Shown: piece by piece, positions 1 to 6,586 of the stretch
How positions within the stretch are numbered: position 1 is the stretch's first letter
Layout of the letters: every line of letters starts with the position of its first letter
Assembly (NCBI GenBank): GCA_947450745.1
Contig: CANFYD010000090.1
Span: forward strand, 1-10,326
Reading direction: 5' to 3'
Length of the DNA: 10,326 bases
From: Burkholderiales bacterium
Lineage (GTDB): Bacteria; Pseudomonadota; Gammaproteobacteria; Burkholderiales; Burkholderiaceae_C
Made by a program: the position numbers and the translations under genes
The notes under the pieces: generated by a model
What the model was told of the DNA's origin: nothing
Database searches by the model: none
The model's input: the letters and a program-made list of their open reading frames with translations, nothing else

Positions 1-75
1 CGCCACGGCGGCCAAGCTGCCCAGGGCTACCCCGGCCAGCGCCTGGCCGGGGAGTTTGGAGGCCTTGAGGAACAT
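1..75 (-). CDS. N-terminus of an unidentified, probably exported or membrane protein (partial)
   Basis: An ATG at 75-73 opens a reading frame that stays open for 25 codons to the left edge of the window. The protein begins MFLKASKLPGQ and continues with a run of small hydrophobic residues (Ala, Leu, Gly, Val). That pattern, a short basic start followed by a hydrophobic stretch, fits a signal peptide or a first membrane helix. The start overlaps the stop of the RidA-family gene by one base (TGATG), which suggests translational coupling and a shared transcript. Too little is visible to name a family, so no function is proposed. The frame could also be a chance opening in GC-rich DNA, but the tight stop/start overlap argues for a real gene. 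Confidence 0.5.
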   Translation of the reverse strand, partial: MFLKASKLPGQALAGVALGSLAAVA

Positions 76-545
76 CAGTCGGCTGCCACTTCAACAATCA
101 TCTCGATCTCAACGCAAGCGCCCATCGGGATCTGCGCGACACCAAAAGCGCTGCGGGCATGCGCGCCCTTGTCGCCAAACACCTCGGCCAGCAGCTCCGA
201 GCAACCGTTGGTGACCAGGTGCTGCTCGGTGAAGTCCGGCGTGCTGTTGACCAAGCTCATCAGCTTGACGATGCGCGTGACCTTGTTCAAGTCGCCCACC
301 GCTGCGTGCAGCGTGCCCAGCAGGTCCACGGCAATCGCGCGTGCGGCGGCCTTGCCGGTGGCGGTGTCGGTGTCACGACCTAATTGGCCGACCCAGACCT
401 TGCCGTCCCGTTTGGCGATGTGGCCGGAGATGAAGATCAAATTGCCGCTGCGCACGAAGGGCACATAAGCAGCGGCCGGTATGGCCAACGGCGGCAGTTC
501 CAAGCCCAGGGATTGAATTTTTGTGTAAACCGAAGTGCTGCTCAT
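75..545 (-). CDS. RidA/YjgF/UK114 family protein
   Basis: This 156-residue protein belongs to the RidA (YjgF/YER057c/UK114) superfamily, small trimeric cytosolic proteins. Classical members hydrolyse reactive enamine/imine intermediates released by PLP enzymes. Visible landmarks are the FVRSGNLIFISGHI strand region (residues 30-43), the central helix around residues 64-84, and the C-terminal signature with Arg131, Pro140 and Glu146. Their spacing matches Arg105, Pro114 and Glu120 of E. coli RidA, so the carboxylate-binding Arg is kept. It is longer than archetypal RidA (about 128 aa) because of an N-terminal extension, and it resembles the longer uncharacterised subgroups, so deaminase activity is inferred rather than shown. 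No Shine-Dalgarno sequence is obvious before the ATG at 545, and no alternative Met lies nearby. It is divergent from comEC and overlaps the next minus-strand gene by one base. Confidence 0.93.
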   Translation of the reverse strand: MSSTSVYTKIQSLGLELPPLAIPAAAYVPFVRSGNLIFISGHIAKRDGKVWVGQLGRDTDTATGKAAARAIAVDLLGTLHAAVGDLNKVTRIVKLMSLVNSTPDFTEQHLVTNGCSELLAEVFGDKGAHARSAFGVAQIPMGACVEIEMIVEVAAD

Positions 546-624
546 GATGTGTTTGTATGGGTACGATTAGGTGGCGCGAATCCTACACTGAGCGGTTTGC
601 CGGCTGCCGCGCAGGGGGTGAACC
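546..624. promoter_or_regulatory. Divergent intergenic region between the RidA-family gene and comEC
   Basis: These 79 bases must hold the start signals for both flanking genes. On the plus strand, TACACT at 584-589 is a plausible -10 box, about 36 bases before the comEC TTG. No convincing -35 box is seen at the usual spacing. An AGGGGG at 613-618 sits six bases before the TTG and is a good ribosome binding site. On the minus strand no clear promoter or ribosome binding site for the RidA-family gene is visible. The promoter assignment rests on one hexamer and is weak. Confidence 0.4.
613..618 (+). promoter_or_regulatory. Ribosome binding site deciding the comEC TTG start
   Basis: AGGGGG lies six bases upstream of the TTG at 625. 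The in-frame stop TGA at 619-621 sits between the site and the start codon, so TTG is the first possible initiator. No in-frame ATG follows soon after it. Confidence 0.6.
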
Positions 625-3186
625 TTGGCAATCAAATCCCAAGCCCATCATTGGGCCCTGCCGGCGCTGGCCTGGTTGGCTGGCTTAGGCCTGTTGCAGC
701 AATGCCCGCGCCTGCCTCAGCCGTTCGAATTTGCGGCGCTGGCCGGCTCCCTGCTGGTGGCTGCTGCCAGCGCGCTGTGGTGTTTGCGGCGCGCGGCTAA
801 TGGCCGAGTCACCCTTTGCTCCCCCCTTTTCGCCACCCTGTGCCTCAGCGTGGCTGCGCTGTTGCTGGCTTTTCTGCAAGGCGCTTGGCGGGCCGACGCA
901 CGCTTGGCGCTCGCGCTGCCCGAGGCCTGGGAAGGGCGCGACGTGCGGGTCAGCGGTCAAGTGGCCTCGCTGCCCAGCGCTACGGCGGGCTTGGCCGGTG
1001 CGCCCGGTTGGCGCTTCGAGTTCGAGGTGGACGGGGCCCACGCCGGCCCGGCCGTGCAAGACCCGCCGCTGGTATTGCCGCCGCGCTTGTTGCTGTCCTG
1101 GTTTGCCGAGGCCGGTGAGGCCGCGCCGAGCTTGGGCGCGGGCGAGCGCTGGCAATTCGTGGTGCGACTGAAGCGCCCGCAAGGCTTGATGAACCCGTAC
1201 GCCTTTGACTACGAGCTGTGGTTGCTTGAGCAAGACCTGCGTGCCACCGGTGTCGTACGGGCGGCTGCTGCCGGTGGGCTTAGCAGTCAGCCGCAGCGGC
1301 TGTCGCCCGCGCCGTGGTGGTCGCTCGATGCCTGGCGGCAGCGCTTGCGCGAGGCCTTGCAGCGCCAGGTGCTGGATGCCAGCCACGCCGGTGTGCTGGC
1401 GGCGCTGAGCCTGGGCGATCAAGCGGCGATTGCGCGGGCCGACTGGGCGCTGTTCCGCGACACCGGCGTGGCGCATTTGCTCAGCGTGAGCGGCTTGCAC
1501 GTCACCATGTTTGCCTGGGGCGCACAAGCGCTGCTGGGCTGCTTGTGGCGGCGCAGTGCCCGGCTTTGCGGCGCGCTGCCGGCCCCCACGGCGGCCCGCT
1601 GGGCGGGTGTGGGGGCGGCGCTGGCTTACGCGCTGTTCTCCGGCTGGGGCGTGCCGGCGCAGCGCACCGTCTGGATGCTGGCCAGCGTGGCGGGCTTGCG
1701 CGGTCTGGGCCTGCGCTGGCCTTGGCCGCTGTGTCTGCTGGCCGCCGCGGTGATCGTGACGGTGATCGACCCGTTTGCAATCAGTCAAGCAGGGTTCTGG
1801 TTGTCGTTTGCCGCCGTCGGTTTGCTGATGGCCAGCGGCGGCGAGCAACCACCTTCTCAAGCCAGCGGGTGGCGGGCGCAGGGGCGGGCCATGTGGCAAA
1901 GCCAGTGGGTGGCCACGCTGGGGCTGGCACCGCTGAGCTTGCTGTTTTTTCAGCAACTATCGGCGCTCGGCTTGCTGGCCAATCTGGTGGCTATTCCGCT
2001 GGTCAGTTTTGTCATCACCCCGCTGGCGCTGGCGGGCGCCTTGGTGCCGGGTCTGTGGTGGCTGGCTGAGTGGGTTGTGCAGCTGCTGATGGCCTATTTG
2101 CACTGGCTGGCGTCCTGGCCCGGCGGCGTGTGGATCTTGCCGGTGGCCCAGTGGTGGGCGCAAGTGGCCGGCCTGCTCGGCGGCGCGCTGCTGGTTATGC
2201 CTTTGCCTTGGGCACTGCGGGCGCTCGGCCCGGCTTTTTTGCTGCCCTTGCTGTGGCCGGCCCCGCTGCGGCCAGTTGCCGGGCAGTTCGAACTGCTGGC
2301 CGCCGACATCGGGCAGGGCACGGCCGTGCTGGTGCGTACCGCGCGGCACAACCTGCTGTACGACGCCGGCCCGCAATACGCGCCGGGCATCGACGCCGGT
2401 CAGCGCGTGTTGCTGCCGCTGCTGCGCGCGCTCGGCGTGACGCAGCTCGATGTGCTGATGCTCAGCCACCGCGACAGCGACCACGTCGGCGGGGCCGCCT
2501 CGCTGCTGGGTGCGCTGCCGGTGGCGGTGTTGCACAGCTCGCTGGAGAGCGGCCACGCCTTGCTGGCTGGCGGCGCTGAACAACAACAGCCACAACAGCA
2601 GCGACCTTGCCTGGCCGGCCAGCAATGGGATTGGGACGGTGTGCATTTCGAGCTGCTGCATCCCCAGGCCGATGCCTACCCTCAGGCTGGCAAAAGCAAT
2701 GCGATGTCGTGCGTATTGCGCGTCAGCGGCGGGGCGGGCGTGGGCGTGGGCGTGGGTGCCAATGCCGGCGGCAGCCACCCCGGGCGAGTCGCCTTGTTGA
2801 CCGGCGACATCGAAGCCGCGCAGGAACTGGCCCTGCTGCAGCGCTTGCCGGCGGCTGCCTTGCGTGCCGATGTGTTGCTGGTGCCGCACCACGGCAGCAA
2901 AACCTCCTCGACCGACTCGTTTCTGGCTGCAGTGGGCCCGCAGGTGGCGCTGGTGCAAGCCGGTTATCGCAATCGCTTCGGTCACCCGGCACCCGCTGTG
3001 CTGGCGCGCTATCAAGCGTTGGGCATTCTGACCCTGGCCTCGCCCGACTGCGGGGCTTGGCAATGGCGCAGCCTGGACGGCGCTTGGCAATGCCAGCGTC
3101 AGCAGGGCTTGCGCTACTGGCATCGACGGCCCGCCGCAGTGGCTCAGCTGATGGGGCCATGGCCCGACGGCGAGCTGCCTTTCTGA
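625..3186 (+). CDS. comEC: ComEC/Rec2 DNA internalisation channel
   Basis: ComEC is the inner-membrane channel that moves single-stranded DNA into the cytoplasm during natural transformation. The 853-residue protein has the expected order: N-terminal hydrophobic segments (about 11-24, 35-54, 64-86), a DUF4131-type soluble region (about 90-220), the multi-helix Competence domain (about 240-530) with the SGLH motif at 289-292, and a metallo-beta-lactamase-like domain (about 555-800). That domain keeps DIGQG (561-565), SHRDSDHVGG (614-623), TGD with Asp728, PHHGS (754-758) and GHP (786-788), so its proposed nuclease site looks intact. The start is TTG at 625: an in-frame TGA at 619-621 rules out anything further upstream, and AGGGGG at 613-618 is well placed. 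Oddities are a QQQPQQQ tract (653-659) and a GV-repeat insertion (705-711) in the C-terminal domain. Length is slightly above the 690-780 aa of Neisseria, E. coli and Bacillus homologues. No other competence gene is visible. Confidence 0.97.
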   Translation: MAIKSQAHHWALPALAWLAGLGLLQQCPRLPQPFEFAALAGSLLVAAASALWCLRRAANGRVTLCSPLFATLCLSVAALLLAFLQGAWRADARLALALPEAWEGRDVRVSGQVASLPSATAGLAGAPGWRFEFEVDGAHAGPAVQDPPLVLPPRLLLSWFAEAGEAAPSLGAGERWQFVVRLKRPQGLMNPYAFDYELWLLEQDLRATGVVRAAAAGGLSSQPQRLSPAPWWSLDAWRQRLREALQRQVLDASHAGVLAALSLGDQAAIARADWALFRDTGVAHLLSVSGLHVTMFAWGAQALLGCLWRRSARLCGALPAPTAARWAGVGAALAYALFSGWGVPAQRTVWMLASVAGLRGLGLRWPWPLCLLAAAVIVTVIDPFAISQAGFWLSFAAVGLLMASGGEQPPSQASGWRAQGRAMWQSQWVATLGLAPLSLLFFQQLSALGLLANLVAIPLVSFVITPLALAGALVPGLWWLAEWVVQLLMAYLHWLASWPGGVWILPVAQWWAQVAGLLGGALLVMPLPWALRALGPAFLLPLLWPAPLRPVAGQFELLAADIGQGTAVLVRTARHNLLYDAGPQYAPGIDAGQRVLLPLLRALGVTQLDVLMLSHRDSDHVGGAASLLGALPVAVLHSSLESGHALLAGGAEQQQPQQQRPCLAGQQWDWDGVHFELLHPQADAYPQAGKSNAMSCVLRVSGGAGVGVGVGANAGGSHPGRVALLTGDIEAAQELALLQRLPAAALRADVLLVPHHGSKTSSTDSFLAAVGPQVALVQAGYRNRFGHPAPAVLARYQALGILTLASPDCGAWQWRSLDGAWQCQRQQGLRYWHRRPAAVAQLMGPWPDGELPF
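2736..2753 (+). repeat. Hexanucleotide tandem repeat GGGCGT x3 inside comEC
   Basis: Three perfect GGGCGT units run through 2736-2753, followed by a degenerate GGGTGC. They encode alternating Gly-Val (residues 705-711 of ComEC). They lie in the turn between the SCVLRV strand and the strand ending in the TGD motif, where typical ComEC proteins have only a short turn. The period is a multiple of three, so a gain or loss of units would not shift the frame. Confidence 0.8.
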
Positions 3187-3197
3187 GCAGCGGCCCT

Positions 3198-3220
3198 GCA
3201 GTGCGACCCGCTTACACTGC
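3198..3220. promoter_or_regulatory. Candidate promoter / operator-like palindrome upstream of the DUF349 gene
   Basis: A TACACT hexamer at 3213-3218 resembles the -10 candidate upstream of comEC. It sits inside a perfect 6-bp inverted repeat, GCAGTG (3198-3203) and CACTGC (3215-3220), with an 11-base spacer. The 123-base gap after comEC fits a separate transcription start for the DUF349 gene. No good -35 box is seen, and the palindrome could be coincidence or a weak hairpin. Confidence 0.3.
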
Positions 3221-3309
3221 GAGCCGCGTTACCGGCCGTTTTGAAGTGCGCGCTTGAAGCGAACGGTTCCTTCCAACCTTTTATTACCGACGGTCTTGAC
3301 CGCGATCCC

Positions 3310-6300
3310 ATGCTGAGCTGGCTTTTCAAAAAATTGGGCGGCCTGACTGCTGCAAAATCTGTCAACAAACCGACGGCCAAACCTGTTGCCAAAGCTGCTG
3401 CCAAAGCCTCAGCAGCCACGGCTCCGGCCGTCAAGGTCGCGACGCCTGCTGCCCTCAACAAGGCCGAGCTGAAGAACCGCCAAATTGAAGCGGACCGCGC
3501 CATCTGGGCACCGCGCTGGCAGGCTGCGCTGGGCAACGAAGCCGCCTTGCTGCATGTGGTGCTGAACGCGCCAGTGCTGGAGTTGAAGCTGTCGGCGCTG
3601 GAACATTTGCGCAGTGAAGATTCCTTGAAGCAGGTGGAGCGCGAGTTCCGCAGCCACGACCGACGCGTTCACCAAGTGGCCAAGCGGCGTTTGGACGCTG
3701 CCGTCACACAGCGCCAGACCCGTGCCCGTGCGCAGGCTTTGATCGAAGCCGCGCAGGCGCTGGCCGCCGAGGCGCTGATTCCCGCCAACCGTTTGGCCAG
3801 CCTGGACCGCGATTGGCAGGCACTCGACGCCGCCTTGCTGGCCCCTGAGCAGGCCGGCCGCTTTGCCGAACTCAGCCGTAGCCTGAGCCTGGCGCTGCGC
3901 CAGCGCAGCGAGTTGGAGCAAAGTCTGCAGCGCTGGGCGAGCAGCGCACCGCGCGTGCTGGCCGAGCAACGCTCGGCCTTGGCGCTGGCCACAGCGGACG
4001 GTGATGCTGCAGCGGTAGCGGCTTGCCAGCAAGCACTGCAAACGCTGCAAGACGACTGCCCGGATGTGCCAAGCAGCGCCGCCTTGTACGGCCAGGTCGT
4101 GGCGGCTTTGCAAGTGGCGGCTGCGGTGCAGGCGCGCTTGTTGTGCTTGGCGCACACGGCGGCGGTGAGCACAGCGTCTGCTGACGACGCAGCGCCGACT
4201 GACCGTACGGACAACACAGACAGCACAGACAACACAGAAACCACAGAGCGCACGGTCAGCACAAAGACCGCTGACCCTGCCGCCACTTGGGCCGCGCTGC
4301 CGCCGCTTGCCGATGCCGAGCTGTCGGCTGTGCTGACGCAGCGCTGGGTCCAATTGCAGAAATCGCTGCAAAAATCGTCATACAAGGCTCAGCTGCCGGG
4401 CAACGAGGCGGCGACGGCGGCGCTGGCCGAGGCGCTGCCCGAAGCGTCATCCCAGGCGCTATCCCATCCGCTACCCCGTACGCGCTCGCCTGCCTATCAA
4501 AGCGCAGGCCCGGTGCTGGTTGACGCTCCCGCCGCCAGCGCCGCACAGCAAGCCGCGCTGGAGCTGCTGATGGCCCCGGCCGAGGCTGCGCTGGCGGAGG
4601 GGCAGTTGAGCGAGATGCAGCGGCATTTGCTGCCGGTGGATGAGGCCTTGAAGCAACTGGCGGGTGCCACCTTGGCCGAGCCGCTGCGCGAGCGCTTGCA
4701 GCAACTGCAGGCCGAGCGCCAGCGCCTGCGCGGCTGGGAGCAATGGGGTGACGGCTTGGCGCTCGACGGCTTGCTCGACGAAGCGCTGGCCCTAGCCCGC
4801 TTGACGCTGGCCGCCGCGCCCGAGAACGCGCCGCCTGCGGCCGAGCCGGTGGCGCAGATGGCCGAAGTGGCTGAACTTGCCGAGGTTGCTGAAACGGCTG
4901 AAACGGCTGAACCTGCCGAGCTGGGTGAAGCCGCTGAAGCCGCAGCTCCCATTGAACCCGCTGAACCCAGCAGACCGGCCATCAAGCTGAACCTGCATCA
5001 GCATCGCGAGGCGATCCAGCAACTTCGCCAGCGCTGGAAGGAGCTGGAACGGCAGGGCGCGCAAGCGGCGCAGGCACTTTGGCCACGCTTTGATGCGGCC
5101 TTGCAGGTCGCTTATCGACCGCTGGCGGCGCAGCAAGTGGAGCAAAAAGCTCAGCGCGAGGACAACCTGGCGGCGCGTGAGCTGCTGTTGACGGCGCTGG
5201 ACGCCGTTCCTGTCGCGTTCGCAGAAACCGATGGCGGCTTGACGGCGGCAGGCCTGGCTCAGCACTGGAAAGAGCAGATGCGTGCCTTGTCCGCGTTCCA
5301 GCTGGCCTGGCGGCCGCTGGGGCCGATCGAGCACACCGTGCCGGCCGCTGCGCGCAGTGCGCTGCAAACCCGGCTGCGTGCCAGCCTGGAGCGCCTGGAA
5401 GCGCCGCTGCAAGCCGCCCGCCGGGTGGCCGAGGCCGAGCGCGAGCAGTTCATCCTGCGGGCCGAGGCCTGCGCGGAAGAGCAGGGTGCGGGCGGGTCGG
5501 CGCGTGACGCGATGCTGCGGCTGCGTGAGTTGCAGACCGAATGGCAGGAGCATGCTCGCTCGTTGCCGCTGTCACGCCCCGCAGAAGCCGCGCTGTGGAC
5601 CCGTTTCAAGGCCGCCACCGACGCCGCTTTCCAGCGCCGCGACGCGGTCTTCAGTGCTCGCGATGCGCAAGCCAATGCCAGTCTGCAAGCGCGCGAGTTG
5701 TTGCTGGAGCGTTTGATCGCCCTGGCCGATGACGCACCGGAGGCCGAATTGCAGCGCACGCTGGGCGAGGTGGACCGGGCCTGGCGTGCCGCCGAGGAAG
5801 TGCCGCGCGCTGCGGTGTCGGCGCTGGACGCCCGTTACCGCGCCGCCCGGGCCGGCACCGTCATGCTGCTGGCGCACAGCGCCCAACAGCGCTGGCTGCA
5901 GCAATGTGATCGCTTGGCGCTCAAGGTGTCGCTGTGTGAACAGCGCGAGCAAGCGGCTGCGGTTGCCGTAGTGGGCGCTGATGATGGCGCAGACGTCGGC
6001 TCAGACGGCGCTGAACCCGACACTGACTTGGTCACGCGCTGGGCCACTGTGCCGGCCCTGCCTGCCGTCTGGGAACAGGCGCTGGAGCAGCGCTGGAGCC
6101 GTGTCGAGAGCGAAGGGCCGTTGTCCGCCCCAGCCTTCGACGACGTCTTGCTGCAACTTGAAGTGGCGCTCGACCTGCCGGCCACGCCGGCATGGCAGGC
6201 CGCTCGCCATCAACTCAAATTGCGCGCTTTGAAGGACGCGCTGGAAGGTGGCCAACGCACGGCCCCGACACCGGCCGCCGACAAATTGCTGGCCTTGATG

Positions 6301-6408
6301 CGCCAACGCGGCCTCAACCCCGCCCAGCGCGAGCGCCTGCAAGCGCTGCTCCTGGCGCTGCGCCGGGCGACCGCCGGTGCGCTGGGCGCGCCGGTGTTGA
6401 ACGGCTGA
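3310..6408 (+). CDS. Large DUF349 domain-containing helical repeat protein
   Basis: This protein of about 1032 residues is predicted to be almost entirely helical and cytosolic, with no clear membrane segment. The ATG at 3310 (MLSWLFKKLGG) is preferred. A TTG at 3241 would add 23 residues that look unlike the family, although neither start has a good ribosome binding site. After a Lys/Ala-rich linker (about 16-50) comes an N-terminal helical region with EREFRSHDRRVHQVAKRRLD (about 109-128). The C-terminal half carries DUF349-type repeats marked by Trp576, Trp653, Trp745 and Trp825, roughly 77-92 residues apart, in contexts such as RWKELERQG and TEWQEHARSLP. Two tandem tripeptide tracts (298-318 and 518-553) and an acidic linker near residues 887-908 separate the modules. 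DUF349 has no established biochemical role, and I propose none. The gene follows comEC on the same strand after 123 bases and ends convergently with mltB. Confidence 0.88.
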   Translation: MLSWLFKKLGGLTAAKSVNKPTAKPVAKAAAKASAATAPAVKVATPAALNKAELKNRQIEADRAIWAPRWQAALGNEAALLHVVLNAPVLELKLSALEHLRSEDSLKQVEREFRSHDRRVHQVAKRRLDAAVTQRQTRARAQALIEAAQALAAEALIPANRLASLDRDWQALDAALLAPEQAGRFAELSRSLSLALRQRSELEQSLQRWASSAPRVLAEQRSALALATADGDAAAVAACQQALQTLQDDCPDVPSSAALYGQVVAALQVAAAVQARLLCLAHTAAVSTASADDAAPTDRTDNTDSTDNTETTERTVSTKTADPAATWAALPPLADAELSAVLTQRWVQLQKSLQKSSYKAQLPGNEAATAALAEALPEASSQALSHPLPRTRSPAYQSAGPVLVDAPAASAAQQAALELLMAPAEAALAEGQLSEMQRHLLPVDEALKQLAGATLAEPLRERLQQLQAERQRLRGWEQWGDGLALDGLLDEALALARLTLAAAPENAPPAAEPVAQMAEVAELAEVAETAETAEPAELGEAAEAAAPIEPAEPSRPAIKLNLHQHREAIQQLRQRWKELERQGAQAAQALWPRFDAALQVAYRPLAAQQVEQKAQREDNLAARELLLTALDAVPVAFAETDGGLTAAGLAQHWKEQMRALSAFQLAWRPLGPIEHTVPAAARSALQTRLRASLERLEAPLQAARRVAEAEREQFILRAEACAEEQGAGGSARDAMLRLRELQTEWQEHARSLPLSRPAEAALWTRFKAATDAAFQRRDAVFSARDAQANASLQARELLLERLIALADDAPEAELQRTLGEVDRAWRAAEEVPRAAVSALDARYRAARAGTVMLLAHSAQQRWLQQCDRLALKVSLCEQREQAAAVAVVGADDGADVGSDGAEPDTDLVTRWATVPALPAVWEQALEQRWSRVESEGPLSAPAFDDVLLQLEVALDLPATPAWQAARHQLKLRALKDALEGGQRTAPTPAADKLLALMRQRGLNPAQRERLQALLLALRRATAGALGAPVLNG
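4201..4263 (+). repeat. 9-bp tandem repeat encoding (D/E)-x-T tripeptides
   Basis: Seven consecutive 9-base units start at 4201, encoding DRT, DNT, DST, DNT, ETT, ERT and VST (residues 298-318 of the DUF349 protein). The units GACAACACA and GACAGCACA are nearly identical at DNA level; later units are degenerate. The tract is A-rich compared with the GC-rich gene around it, and it forms a polar, probably disordered linker. Confidence 0.85.
4861..4968 (+). repeat. 9-bp tandem repeat encoding A-E-x tripeptides
   Basis: Twelve consecutive 9-base units from 4861 encode mostly Ala-Glu-x (AEV, AEL, AEV, AET, AET, AEP, AEL, GEA, AEA, AAP, IEP, AEP), residues 518-553 of the DUF349 protein. The middle copies (GCTGAAACG twice, then GCTGAACCT) are almost identical. 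The tract is acidic and sits just before the first clear DUF349-type repeat, so it is probably an extended or helical spacer. Confidence 0.85.
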
Positions 6409-6420
6409 AGAGCTGAAGAA

Positions 6421-6459
6421 TTGAACGGCGGCGACCATAAGCCGGCCGCTGTCGTTCAA
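6421..6459. terminator. Hairpin downstream of the DUF349 gene (terminator or palindromic repeat)
   Basis: TTGAACG-GCGGC (6421-6432) can pair with GCCGC-TGT-CGTTCAA (6445-6459). This gives 12 paired bases with a three-base bulge and a 12-base loop. It begins 12 bases after the DUF349 stop, in the gap between convergent genes, where a bidirectional terminator is expected. No T-run follows on either strand, so it is not a canonical intrinsic terminator. It may instead be a dispersed palindromic intergenic element. Confidence 0.5.
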
Positions 6460-6586
6460 CCTAGATTCGGCAATCGGCTGCGTTGCGCTCTCACTCAAAT
6501 GGTGATGGCGTGCGGGCAGAGCAATCTCAATAGACATGCGGCCGCCGAGGCGGCGGGAAGCGGTCAACTGCTGAATCTAGGTTCAA
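6456..6586. repeat. Inverted repeat bracketing the convergent intergenic region
   Basis: TTCAACCTAGATTC (6456-6469) is matched by its reverse complement GAATCTAGGTTCAA (6573-6586) with one mismatch; the inner AACCTAGATTC is perfect over 11 bases. The arms enclose about 103 bases that also contain a small GCCGC/GCGGC hairpin near 6541-6553. The left arm overlaps the hairpin at 6421-6459, and the right arm covers the mltB stop codon (6583-6585). The rest of 6409-6582 shows no convincing gene. The arrangement resembles a miniature inverted-repeat element or nested palindromic repeat, but no target-site duplication is evident. Confidence 0.6.

Noticed and set aside
685..3123. Two long minus-strand open frames (423 and 388 codons) opposite comEC
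   Set aside because: Their products are rich in Gln, Arg, His and Pro with no recognisable domain, as expected when a GC-rich gene is read in the opposite frame. comEC on the plus strand accounts for the sequence fully.
3241..3309. TTG start adding 23 residues to the DUF349 protein
   Set aside because: No ribosome binding site precedes it, and the residues do not look like the family. MLSWLFKKLGG from the ATG is the more natural N-terminus, though this is not proven.
4201..4263. Possible CRISPR or direct-repeat array
   Set aside because: The units are nine bases with no spacers and lie in frame within a coding sequence.
6409..6582. Attenuator, riboswitch or tRNA in the longest gap
   Set aside because: The only structures are the inverted repeats described; there is no cloverleaf or known riboswitch consensus, and the region is downstream of both flanking genes.
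6456..6586. Small gene in the convergent intergenic region
   Set aside because: Short frames there lack a ribosome binding site and coding bias; the inverted repeats explain the sequence better.
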